Shown piece after piece: positions 1 through 7,866 of a stretch of DNA of 57,025 bases. Position 1 is the stretch's first letter. Every line of letters starts with the position of its first letter. A program made the position numbers and the translations under genes. Source of the DNA: an uncultured Dorea sp. (lineage in GTDB: Bacteria; Bacillota; Clostridia; Lachnospirales; Lachnospiraceae); NCBI GenBank assembly GCA_910584265.1, contig CAJTZE010000019.1, forward strand, positions 1 to 57,025. Direction: 5' to 3'. The notes under the pieces are model-generated. The model was not told the origin of the DNA and made no database searches. It saw only the letters and a program-made list of their open reading frames with translations.

Positions 1-57
1 ATATATCGGCATTTACCAACTTATGAAAAGATAATCAAAAATTTAGTAAGTTTTTTA

Positions 58-86
58 TGTGAAAAATGTTGCTTTTATGATATACT
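58..86 (+). promoter_or_regulatory. Putative extended -10 promoter for the alanine symporter
   Basis: TATACT at 81-86 is preceded by TG one base upstream (an extended -10). The -35 position 17 bases upstream, TGTGAA at 58-63, is poor. The stretch before it is AT-rich. This is the best promoter candidate before the first gene, but it is inferred by eye only. Confidence 0.4.
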
Positions 87-147
87 GGATTATGTGAATA
101 AAAGGCAAATGTGCAGGAATGGAAGGTAAGAAGAAGAGGAGGAAGAG

Positions 148-1557
148 ATGGGAATCAACGACATACTTACAAAGATTAATGATGTGATGTATACCTATAT
201 ACTGATCATCATGCTGGTGGCGGCAGGAATTTATTTTACACTGAGAACCAGAATGGTTCAGCTGCGTCTCCTAAAGGATGGATTGAGGTCTATGCTGGAG
301 AAATCCGAAGGGGTAGGAGAAGACGGAAAGAAGAAGGTTTCTTCTTTTCAGGCATTGATGATCTCAACAGCATCCCGTGTGGGAACAGGCAATATTGCAG
401 GCATTGCAACTGCCATTGCGGCCGGAGGTCCGGGGGCGGTATTCTGGATGTGGCTGATGGCGGTGCTGGGAGGCGCTTCAGCATTTGTAGAGAGTACGCT
501 GGCTCAAATTTATAAGATCAAGAAGGATGGAGTATTCCGCGGAGGCCCTTCTTATTATATGGAGAAGGCTCTGGGGAAGCGCTGGATGGGCGTGCTGTTT
601 TCAGTGCTTTTGATCATCTGCTTTGCATATGGATTTAACGGTTTGCAGTCGTATAATATGTCCTCGTCTTTACAGTACTATATTTCTAATTATTCGGAGA
701 CTAAAATCCCGATGCTTGTGGGTCTGATACTGGCGGTGCTCACAGGCCTTGTTATCTGGGGGGGAGTTCACAGAATTGGATTTATCACCTCTGTAATTGT
801 TCCGGTTATGGCATGTTTTTATATTTTAATCGGTATTATAACGATGATTACACACGTTACGGAACTGCCGGCAGTGTTCGGGGTGATATTTGAGAATGCA
901 TTCAATTTTCGGGCAATGGCGGGAGGCATGGCGGGAAGCGCCGTGGTCATTGGCATCAAGCGCGGTCTGTTTTCCAATGAAGCCGGTATGGGTAGTGCGC
1001 CGAATGCTTCTGCATCCGCAGACGTAGACCATCCGGTAACCCAGGGACTGGTACAGGTAATTTCGGTGTTTATCGATACGCTGCTGATCTGTTCCAGCAC
1101 GGCTATGATGCTTCTGGTATCCGGCGTTCAGGGAGAGAGCGGCGTACTGGACGGCATTCCATACGTGCAGGCGGCGATTCAGGCGAATGTGGGAACGTGG
1201 GGCATCCATTTTATCACATTTTCCATTTTTGCTTTTGCGTTCAGCAGTCTGATCGGAAATTATTATTACGCAGAATCGAATATTCTGTTTATCAAAGACA
1301 ATAAGGTGCTGCTGAATGTTTTCCGCGCAACCTGCTGCGTCGTGGTATTTCTTGGGGCTCAGGCAGACTTTGGGGTAGTGTGGAATATTGCAGATATTAC
1401 CATGGGGGCTATGGCAATCGTAAATATTATAGCAATTTTCTTGCTAAATGGTATCGCTGTTAAGGCATTGAAGGATTACGAGAGCCAGAGAAAGAATGGG
1501 AAGAGACCTGTATTTAAGGGAGAAAATATCGGCGTGAAGAACACTGTGTGGAAATAG
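148..1557 (+). CDS. Sodium:alanine symporter, AGCS family
   Basis: A 469-residue membrane protein of the alanine or glycine:cation symporter (AGCS) family, which imports small neutral amino acids with sodium. The sequence shows many hydrophobic segments and the conserved family stretches GTGNIAGIATAI (about residues 79-90) and GLFSNEAGMGSAPNASA (about 274-290), which form the substrate and sodium site. The length is normal for the family. The start has a strong AGGAGG site about 8 bases upstream. It appears monocistronic, ending at a bidirectional terminator shared with the rubredoxin gene. The exact amino acid cannot be read from the sequence; alanine is the usual substrate. Confidence in the family is high. 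Confidence 0.93.
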   Translation: MGINDILTKINDVMYTYILIIMLVAAGIYFTLRTRMVQLRLLKDGLRSMLEKSEGVGEDGKKKVSSFQALMISTASRVGTGNIAGIATAIAAGGPGAVFWMWLMAVLGGASAFVESTLAQIYKIKKDGVFRGGPSYYMEKALGKRWMGVLFSVLLIICFAYGFNGLQSYNMSSSLQYYISNYSETKIPMLVGLILAVLTGLVIWGGVHRIGFITSVIVPVMACFYILIGIITMITHVTELPAVFGVIFENAFNFRAMAGGMAGSAVVIGIKRGLFSNEAGMGSAPNASASADVDHPVTQGLVQVISVFIDTLLICSSTAMMLLVSGVQGESGVLDGIPYVQAAIQANVGTWGIHFITFSIFAFAFSSLIGNYYYAESNILFIKDNKVLLNVFRATCCVVVFLGAQADFGVVWNIADITMGAMAIVNIIAIFLLNGIAVKALKDYESQRKNGKRPVFKGENIGVKNTVWK

Positions 1558-1562
1558 AGGCT

Positions 1563-1606
1563 AAAACCATCGGCAAGAGTGATGCATACACACTGCCGAT
1601 GGTTTT
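1563..1606. terminator. Bidirectional terminator between symporter and rubredoxin genes
   Basis: A perfect 13-base inverted repeat, AAAACCATCGGCA at 1563-1575 and TGCCGATGGTTTT at 1594-1606, lies between two convergent genes. The A/T ends of the stem can supply a U-run in both directions. Confidence 0.85.
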
Positions 1607-1612
1607 ATTAGT

Positions 1613-1771
1613 CTATATTTCTACAAATACTTCTTTTCCAAGTCCGCAGATCGGACATACCCAGTCATCTGGGATATCATCAAAGGCTGTGCCCGGCGCA
1701 ATGCCGCCATCCGGGTCGCCAAGCTCCGGGTCATAGATATACCCGCATGGTTCGCATAGATATTTTTTCAT
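1613..1771 (-). CDS. Rubredoxin
   Basis: A 52-residue minus-strand ORF. The protein begins MKKYLCEPCGYIYDPELGD and contains both rubredoxin iron-binding loops, CEPCG (residues 6-10) and CPICG (residues 39-43), plus the conserved aromatic residues. Rubredoxin is a small soluble electron carrier with one Fe(Cys)4 centre, used in anaerobes for oxygen and peroxide detoxification and other redox reactions. A good GGAGG site lies 7 bases before the ATG. It is monocistronic, convergent with the symporter gene and divergent from the metal-chaperone block. Length and motifs match the family, so confidence is very high. The partner reductase or oxidase is not in the window. Confidence 0.95.
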   Translation of the reverse strand: MKKYLCEPCGYIYDPELGDPDGGIAPGTAFDDIPDDWVCPICGLGKEVFVEI

Positions 1772-1964
1772 CGTCTTAACCTCCTGAGATAAGGATTATT
1801 ATATGCAATGAAAGGGAAAATATTACTTTGGATTAAAATTGCAGATATTTCTATTAAAATGCCCCTCTGACTGGGAATGGGATAATAATCGCGGTGCAGT
1901 CCTTGAATTTTCCATCTATTTATGTTAAAACTTTCCATAGAGAAAGATTGGAGGAGTGATATAT

Positions 1965-3047
1965 ATGGCAAAGATAGATATTATCAGCGGTTTCCTTGGC
2001 GCAGGAAAGACCACACTAATTAAGAAGCTTTTAAAGGAAGCTTTTCAGGATGAGCAGGTGGTGCTGATTGAGAATGAATTTGGTGAGATTGGCATTGATG
2101 GAGGTTTCCTGAAGGAGACAGGTATTGAGATCCGTGAGATGAATTCTGGTTGTATCTGCTGCTCTCTGGTGGGGGATTTTGGTGCATCCTTGAAGGAAGT
2201 AATTGAAAAGTATCATCCAGACCGGATTCTGATCGAACCGTCAGGGGTAGGCAAGCTCTCGGATGTTATCCGGGCTGTGGAGAATGTGAAGGACGATGTG
2301 GATATTGAGCTGAACAGCTATACAACAGTGGTGGATGTGAATAAATGCAGGATGTATTTGAAGAATTTTGGCGAGTTTTACAGCAATCAGGTGGAGACTG
2401 CCGGAGCCATTATTTTAAGCAGGACGGATGTGGCAAAGGAAGGAAAAGCAGAGGCGGCAGTAAAGCTTTTGAGGGATATGAATCCAAATGCGGCGATTGT
2501 TACTACGCCGATCGATCAGCTTGACGGTGTGAAGCTTTTGGAGACCATGGAGCATGTGGATTCTTTGGAGAAGCAGATGCTTGAGGAAGAGGTACACAGG
2601 CATGAACATCATCATGAGCATGGTGAGGATTGTACATGCGGCTGTCACGAGCATCATCACGAGCATAAGCATCATCACGGTCATGAGGAACATCATGACC
2701 ATGGCTCTGATTGTACCTGTGGCTGTCATGATCACGGCCATCATGAGCATCATCATAGACACCACCATGCAGATGAGATATTTACAAGCTGGGGAAAAGA
2801 GACAATTAAGAAATACAATAAAGAAGAACTGAAGGTGAAGCTTGCGGCACTTGATACAGAGGATACTTATGGAGTTGTGCTTAGGGCGAAGGGAATGGTT
2901 GCAGGCGACGACGGACAGTGGATCTATTTTGACATGGTTCCGGGAGAGCAGGAGATAAGAGCAGGCGGGCCGGAATTTACCGGACGGATCTGCGTAATCG
3001 GTTCAGACCTGAAGGAAGACGCATTGGCAGAATTGTTTGAAGTGTAG
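1965..3047 (+). CDS. COG0523 (CobW-family) GTPase with His/Cys-rich metal-binding loop
   Basis: A 360-residue G3E-family GTPase of the CobW/ZNG1 group, proteins that deliver or insert metal ions (Zn, Co or others) into targets. Walker A is GFLGAGKT (residues 9-16), followed by the family's metal motif CICC (residues 63-66, after NSG) and the C-terminal CobW domain. Between them sits a very His-rich insert (about residues 209-268) that holds two copies of DCTCGCH surrounded by HHEHHH-like runs. Such loops are typical of metal chaperones and storage segments. The ATG at 1965 is preferred because the GGAGGAG at 1950-1956 overlaps an upstream in-frame GTG. It is followed after 10 bases by a second COG0523 gene and then a ZIP transporter. 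The metal is inferred, not shown. Confidence 0.9.
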   Translation: MAKIDIISGFLGAGKTTLIKKLLKEAFQDEQVVLIENEFGEIGIDGGFLKETGIEIREMNSGCICCSLVGDFGASLKEVIEKYHPDRILIEPSGVGKLSDVIRAVENVKDDVDIELNSYTTVVDVNKCRMYLKNFGEFYSNQVETAGAIILSRTDVAKEGKAEAAVKLLRDMNPNAAIVTTPIDQLDGVKLLETMEHVDSLEKQMLEEEVHRHEHHHEHGEDCTCGCHEHHHEHKHHHGHEEHHDHGSDCTCGCHDHGHHEHHHRHHHADEIFTSWGKETIKKYNKEELKVKLAALDTEDTYGVVLRAKGMVAGDDGQWIYFDMVPGEQEIRAGGPEFTGRICVIGSDLKEDALAELFEV

Positions 3048-3057
3048 GTGACGGAAT

Positions 3058-4017
3058 ATGCAGATGGTGGATGATGCAAGAGTTGTGGTATATTTGATGA
3101 CCGGATTTCTAGAGAGCGGTAAGACGAATTTTCTGCGGCAGACGCTTGGGAAGAAATATTTTAAAATAGATGGGGAGACAGTGCTGATCCTCTGTGAAGA
3201 AGGGGAAGAGGAATATGAGCCAGAGCTTCTTGCGTGGGCGAATACGGATGTTGTTACTGTAGATGACCCGGAAGAGCTTACGAGGGAATTTTTACAGGAG
3301 ATAGAGGATAAATATCATCCCGAACGGGTAATCTTCGAGTGTAACGGTATGTATCCGGTCAGCAGGATGGAGGCGCTGGATGTGCCGGAGGGCTGGGGAC
3401 TGATCCAGGAAATTACCACGGTGGATGCAAGTACCTTTGATTTGTATATTGCTAATATGAAATCCTTGTTTGTAGAAATGGTGCGCAATGCGGACATGGT
3501 CGTATTTAACCGCTGCAGGGAGGATATGCCTTTAGCGGCATACAGGAGAAGCGTAAAGGTGGTCAATCAGGGCGCCGAGATAATCTTTGAAGGGGAAGAC
3601 GGCGAGATTGAGGATATTTTCAGCGGCCAGATGCCCTACGATCTGGATGCTCCGGTAGTGAAAATCGAGGATATGGACTACGGAATCTGGTACGTGGACA
3701 TGCTGGATCATCCGGAAAAGTATAAAGGAAAAACGGTCGAGATCCAGGGAAGGGCCAGAAAAGCAAAAGGCTTTCCCAGAGATGAATTTGTGCTGGGAAG
3801 AAGCGCAATGACCTGCTGTGCGGATGATATTACATTTTTAGGATTTATCTGCAAGAGTAAGGATGCAGATAAGCTGGGAGCAGATACATGGATAAGAGCC
3901 AGAGGAAAGGTCGGCTTTGAATTGAAGCGGGCATACAGGGGAAGAGGGCCGGTGCTCACACTGGAATCAGTAGAACGGATTCCCGCCCTTGAAGAGGAAC
4001 TGGTATATTTTAATTAA
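3058..4017 (+). CDS. CobW-like GTPase fused to a DUF1980/TIGR03943-type C-terminal domain
   Basis: A 319-residue protein. Residues about 8-190 are a G3E GTPase domain with Walker A GFLESGKT (16-23), but the CxCC metal motif found in the upstream paralogue is absent and the corresponding region is acidic. Residues about 210-315 resemble the C-terminal domain of the TIGR03943/DUF1980 family (FVLGRSAMTCCADD, then a conserved GFIC), which in Firmicutes usually occurs in a separate membrane-associated protein encoded beside a permease. It is placed between a canonical COG0523 protein and a ZIP transporter with short gaps, so it is probably co-transcribed. I infer a role in metal sensing or delivery. 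The GTPase assignment is firm; the C-terminal match is by recall of the motif. Confidence 0.78.
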   Translation: MQMVDDARVVVYLMTGFLESGKTNFLRQTLGKKYFKIDGETVLILCEEGEEEYEPELLAWANTDVVTVDDPEELTREFLQEIEDKYHPERVIFECNGMYPVSRMEALDVPEGWGLIQEITTVDASTFDLYIANMKSLFVEMVRNADMVVFNRCREDMPLAAYRRSVKVVNQGAEIIFEGEDGEIEDIFSGQMPYDLDAPVVKIEDMDYGIWYVDMLDHPEKYKGKTVEIQGRARKAKGFPRDEFVLGRSAMTCCADDITFLGFICKSKDADKLGADTWIRARGKVGFELKRAYRGRGPVLTLESVERIPALEEELVYFN

Positions 4018-4058
4018 CTGATGCACACACTAAGAATATTATAATAGAGAGAGAAAGA

Positions 4059-4850
4059 ATGGGAGTTTCTATGAGTGTATTTTTAGGTGTGATGATACCG
4101 TTTATCGGAACGTCGCTTGGCGCGGCCTGTGTATTCTTATTGAAAAATGACATCCGGGATGGAATCCAGAAGGCGCTTCTGGGATTTGCATCCGGAATTA
4201 TGGTGGCCGCATCCGTGTGGTCACTTTTAATTCCGGCTATGGACATGGCGGGAAATATGGGAAGGCTGAAATTTCTTCCGGCGGTGTCGGGTTTTCTTGT
4301 GGGAGTGGGGTTTATTCTGGCGCTGGATACCTTTGTGCCGCATCAGCATTTGGACAGCGGAGAGGCGGAAGGAATGAAGAAGGGCTGGAGCCGGACTGTG
4401 AAGCTGGTGCTGGCGGTAACGCTCCATAACATTCCAGAGGGAATGGCAGTGGGCGTGGTGTTTGCAGGTATGATCGCAGACCGTGCTGAAATCACAATGG
4501 CCGGGGCGTTTGCGCTGTCGATCGGAATTGCTGTGCAGAATTTCCCGGAAGGAGCAATTGTTTCCATGCCGCTCCGAAGCGAGGAAAACATGAGCCGGGG
4601 GAAGGCGTTTCTTTACGGAACGGCTTCCGGGGTTGTAGAACCTGTTGCGGCGGGTATAACCATTATCCTGAAGGATATACTGGTGCGGGTTCTGCCGTTT
4701 CTTCTGGCATTTGCAGCAGGAGCCATGATCTACGTAGTCGTGGAGGAGCTGATACCGGAGGCGAATGAAGGGAAGCACAGCAATATCGGAACGATAGGGG
4801 TTGCACTGGGGTTTTCAGTTATGATGATCCTGGATGTGGCCGCGGGGTAA
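4059..4850 (+). CDS. ZIP family divalent metal transporter
   Basis: A 263-residue integral membrane protein with the ZIP family hallmark in TM4, HNIPEGMAVG, and in TM5, NFPEGAIVS, whose His/Glu residues bind the transported metal (zinc, also iron or manganese). About eight hydrophobic segments fit the family, and it resembles bacterial ZupT/GufA proteins. The loop before TM4 carries a short HQH. It follows the two CobW-type GTPases, so uptake and intracellular delivery of a metal appear linked. The ATG at 4059 has a purine-rich but weak site; the ATG at 4071, with GGGAG just ahead, is an alternative. Direction and metal specificity are not visible. Confidence 0.88.
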   Translation: MGVSMSVFLGVMIPFIGTSLGAACVFLLKNDIRDGIQKALLGFASGIMVAASVWSLLIPAMDMAGNMGRLKFLPAVSGFLVGVGFILALDTFVPHQHLDSGEAEGMKKGWSRTVKLVLAVTLHNIPEGMAVGVVFAGMIADRAEITMAGAFALSIGIAVQNFPEGAIVSMPLRSEENMSRGKAFLYGTASGVVEPVAAGITIILKDILVRVLPFLLAFAAGAMIYVVVEELIPEANEGKHSNIGTIGVALGFSVMMILDVAAG

Positions 4851-4874
4851 AATTTTCATAATGCTAATTAAGGC

Positions 4875-4921
4875 AACTTTTAGAAATTATTCATAGACTT
4901 CTGAAAGTTTTGGCGTATAAT
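4875..4921 (+). promoter_or_regulatory. Promoter with overlapping 11-base dyad before the P-type ATPase
   Basis: TATAAT at 4916-4921 with TAGACT at 4894-4899 (16-base spacer) forms a plausible sigma-A promoter. An inverted repeat, AACTTTTAGAA (4875-4885) and TTCTGAAAGTT (4899-4909), has one mismatch in 11 and overlaps the -35 element and spacer. It could be an operator, or a weak terminator for the ZIP gene because TTTT follows. Confidence 0.5.
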
Positions 4922-4991
4922 AAAAAGGATGCAAGGGGATAAAACGATTTGACATCGTGATAATATACGGGGAAGAGAAAAATATAACTAT

Positions 4992-7445
4992 ATGAAGAAT
5001 AAAATAATCAAAACAAAAGAAAAAGAAGAAACAGAAGAAAACCGCAGGGAGCGTATTGAGACAACGCGTTATAATCCCGGCTATAAAGAAGGGCTTACAG
5101 CCATGCAGGTTCAGGAGCATCGTCTGCATGGCTGGACAAATGCTTCTGTAGAAGCACCCTCCAAGACAACGAAGGATATTATCAGGGAGAATACGTTTAC
5201 ATATTTCAACCTGATATTTTTTGTGCTGAGTGTTCTGCTGATCGTTGCAGGCGCTTTCCGGGATCTAACCTTTCTCCCGGTCATCATCGTCAATACACTG
5301 ATTGGTATTTTTCAGGAAATCCGGGCCAAGAACGTGCTGGATAAGATGAGTATGCTGAATGCGCCTCATGCAAGGGTGGTGCGGGACGGAGAGGCGGTTC
5401 AGGTGCCCTCGGAGGAGCTGGTGCTGGATGATATTGTGATTTTCAGTGCCGGAAACCAGATCTGTGCCGATGCAGTGGTATCGGCGGGTGAAGTGCAGGT
5501 GAATGAATCCCTGCTGACCGGCGAGTCTGATGAGATCACCAAGAGGAGGGGCGATGTACTGATGTCCGGAAGCTTTATTGTTTCCGGCAAATGTTACGCG
5601 AGGCTTGATAAGGTCGGTGAGGATTCCTATATTTCCAAGCTGACGCTGGAAGCGAAGAAGATGGGAGAAGGAGAACAGTCCGAGATGATCCGCTCTCTCA
5701 ATAAATTAGTGAAATGGGTGGGCATTGCAATTATTCCCATTGGGATCATTCTGTTTGTGCAGAGCTTCTTCTTCAATCACGATCCGTTCCGGGGAAGTAT
5801 AACTTCTATGGTAGCTGCAGTGATCGGCATGATCCCGGAAGGCCTGTATCTTCTGGCGACGGTTGCGCTGGCGGTCAGCGCTATGCGCCTTGCAGGGCAG
5901 AAGGTGCTTCTGCACGATATGAAGAGTATCGAGACACTGGCCAGAGTCAATGTGCTTTGTGTGGATAAAACAGGGACAATTACAGAAAATACCATGGCTG
6001 TCCACGAAGCAGTTCCCACATTGGATTACAGCCGGAATAAGGAGAAGGAAGAGTATCCGCCTCTGGATCAGATGATCGGTGATTTTGCAGGAGCCATGAC
6101 GGCAGATAATATTACCATGGAGGCCATGAAGGACTTTTTTACAGAAAGCACAGGTAAGAAGGCTGTGAGCATGACTTCCTTTTCCTCAGCAGTCAAATAC
6201 AGCAGCGTGACCTTTGAGGACGGCGCCTATGTGCTTGGCGCTCCTGAGATGGTTCTGCGGGAGGAGTATATTCTCTATGCGGCAGAGATCGAGCAGTATG
6301 CAGCCAAGGGTTACCGGGTTCTGGTATTTGGCAGATACGAGGGTGAGATTGACGGGAAGAAGCTGACCGAAAAGGTGGTTCCGCTTGGATATGTGACCCT
6401 TGCCAATCCGATAAGGGATAAGGCAAAGGAGACCTTCCAGTATTTTGCAGAACAGGATGTGCAGGTGAAGGTCATCTCCGGGGATAATCCTATGACGGTA
6501 TCGGAAGTTGCGGCTCAGGCAGGCATAGCAGGGGCCGGGAATTATGTGGATGCTTCTACGCTCCGCACACCGGAGCAGATCGCGCAGGCTATGGAGAAAT
6601 ATACGGTGTTCGGAAGAGTGACGCCGAATCAGAAACGGCAGTTTGTACAGGCGCTGCAGGAGGCTGGCAATACGGTTGCCATGACAGGGGACGGTGTCAA
6701 TGATGTACTGGCGTTAAAGGATGCGGACTGCAGTATTGCCATGGCATCCGGAAGCGAGGCGGCGGCCCAGGCCGCACAGGTGGTGCTCCTTAATTCGGAT
6801 TTCGCCTGCATGCCCTCTGTGGTTTTAGAAGGGCGTCGTGTGGTAAATAACATCCAGCGGTCGGCAAGCCTGTTCCTTGTGAAGAATATTTTTTCCTTCC
6901 TGCTGTCCATATTCTCGGCGGTATTTATGATTACATATCCGCTGGAGCCGTCACAGATATCGCTGATCAGTATGTTTACGATCGGAATTCCGGGATTTTT
7001 CCTGGCGCTGGAGCCGAACAAGACCAGGATCCAGGGTCATTTTATCACGAATGTATTATTAAAGGCGCTTCCGGCCGGACTTACTGATGTGATCGCGGTG
7101 GGAGCGCTGGTGACCTGCGGACAGGTATTCGGGCTTCCCGGTGAGGATATCGCCACGGCGGCAACTATGCTGCTTGCTATTGTAGGCTTCATGATCCTGT
7201 ACAAGATCTGTCAGCCGATGAACAAGCTGAGAAGCTGGGTATTTGCAGGGAATATGGCAGGACTGGTATTCTGCGGAGTATTCTTAAATCAACTGTTTGC
7301 GCTGGAGGGAATGTCTACCATCTGCGTGGTACTGTTTGTTATGTTCTCTTTTGCGGCAGAATCTTTCTTCCGGTATCTGAGCCTGCTGGTGGATTACGCA
7401 AGAAGGCTGATCAAACGGATCCGGGGAGAGGCATCTCGGAAATGA
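4992..7445 (+). CDS. CtpE-like cation-transporting P-type ATPase
   Basis: An 817-residue HAD-family P-type ATPase that pumps a cation across the membrane using ATP. Visible motifs are the actuator TGES (176-179), the phosphorylation site DKTGT starting at Asp325, the PEGL motif in the preceding TM helix (IPEGLYLL), and the hinge GDGVND (566-571). It lacks N-terminal heavy-metal CxxC domains and CPx, so it is not a copper or zinc P1B pump; the PEGL motif places it with the P2-like CtpE group, linked to calcium in mycobacteria. The N-terminus is highly charged. It has its own putative promoter, separating it from the ZIP gene. The actual ion is uncertain. Confidence 0.88.
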   Translation: MKNKIIKTKEKEETEENRRERIETTRYNPGYKEGLTAMQVQEHRLHGWTNASVEAPSKTTKDIIRENTFTYFNLIFFVLSVLLIVAGAFRDLTFLPVIIVNTLIGIFQEIRAKNVLDKMSMLNAPHARVVRDGEAVQVPSEELVLDDIVIFSAGNQICADAVVSAGEVQVNESLLTGESDEITKRRGDVLMSGSFIVSGKCYARLDKVGEDSYISKLTLEAKKMGEGEQSEMIRSLNKLVKWVGIAIIPIGIILFVQSFFFNHDPFRGSITSMVAAVIGMIPEGLYLLATVALAVSAMRLAGQKVLLHDMKSIETLARVNVLCVDKTGTITENTMAVHEAVPTLDYSRNKEKEEYPPLDQMIGDFAGAMTADNITMEAMKDFFTESTGKKAVSMTSFSSAVKYSSVTFEDGAYVLGAPEMVLREEYILYAAEIEQYAAKGYRVLVFGRYEGEIDGKKLTEKVVPLGYVTLANPIRDKAKETFQYFAEQDVQVKVISGDNPMTVSEVAAQAGIAGAGNYVDASTLRTPEQIAQAMEKYTVFGRVTPNQKRQFVQALQEAGNTVAMTGDGVNDVLALKDADCSIAMASGSEAAAQAAQVVLLNSDFACMPSVVLEGRRVVNNIQRSASLFLVKNIFSFLLSIFSAVFMITYPLEPSQISLISMFTIGIPGFFLALEPNKTRIQGHFITNVLLKALPAGLTDVIAVGALVTCGQVFGLPGEDIATAATMLLAIVGFMILYKICQPMNKLRSWVFAGNMAGLVFCGVFLNQLFALEGMSTICVVLFVMFSFAAESFFRYLSLLVDYARRLIKRIRGEASRK

Positions 7446-7482
7446 GCTGTATCGATATCAGATTCAGAAAACGATACAATTT

Positions 7483-7719
7483 TTGGGTGACATTGAAGAA
7501 TTGAAGAGAATGATTGAGCAGTGTATAGACAATTTTCTTGAACTGTGCAGGAAAACGGGGAAGAATCCGGATAAGGAGTTTAAGGGTTCGTTTAATGTAA
7601 GACTGGCGCCGGAACTGCATAGAAAGGCCGCAATTGCTGCTAAGAAACGCAGATTGACATTAAATCAATATGTAACCGAGGCGATTTATCGTTCGGCGGA
7701 AGATGAAACAATTGCATAA
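7483..7719 (+). CDS. N-terminally truncated HicB-like antitoxin fragment
   Basis: A 78-residue ORF whose second half, with FNVRLAPELHRKAAIAAKKR and LNQYVTEAI, is the ribbon-helix-helix C-terminal domain of HicB-family antitoxins. The preceding helix (DIEELKRMIEQCIDNFLELC) also matches HicB. The usual N-terminal partial RNase-H-like strands are missing: the open frame extends upstream only into the end of the ATPase gene. The only usable starts are TTG at 7483 or ATG at 7510-7512, neither with a good ribosome site. No HicA toxin gene is adjacent. It is probably a degenerate orphan, though a minimal RHH DNA-binding protein cannot be excluded. Confidence 0.6.
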   Translation: MGDIEELKRMIEQCIDNFLELCRKTGKNPDKEFKGSFNVRLAPELHRKAAIAAKKRRLTLNQYVTEAIYRSAEDETIA

Positions 7720-7768
7720 TATATATAATATAATCAGGTATTTTCTTGCCGCCGGGTAAGAAAGAGAT

Positions 7769-7822
7769 ATACCGGGGCTTCTATCATTAGGCCGTTGAAG
7801 ATAGAGGCATCCGGTATTTTTG
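7769..7822 (+). terminator. Rho-independent terminator before MATE gene
   Basis: A long imperfect stem joins ATACCGGGGCTTCTATC (7769-7785) with GATAGAGGCATCCGGTAT (7800-7817) and is followed by TTTT then G. It separates the HicB-like fragment from the MATE transporter gene. Confidence 0.75.
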
Positions 7823-7866
7823 TTTGGGAAAATACAGTAAAGGAAAATGAAAGTGAGGGTATTGGA

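Noticed and set aside
2599..2768. The low-complexity CAT/CAC-rich stretch considered as a DNA satellite
   Set aside because: It is in frame and codes for a His/Cys-rich metal loop in a complete GTPase, typical for the family.
2415..2768. A Met-rich minus-strand ORF opposite the His-rich loop
   Set aside because: The Met content is only the complement of His codons (CAT read as ATG); there is no ribosome site or family match.
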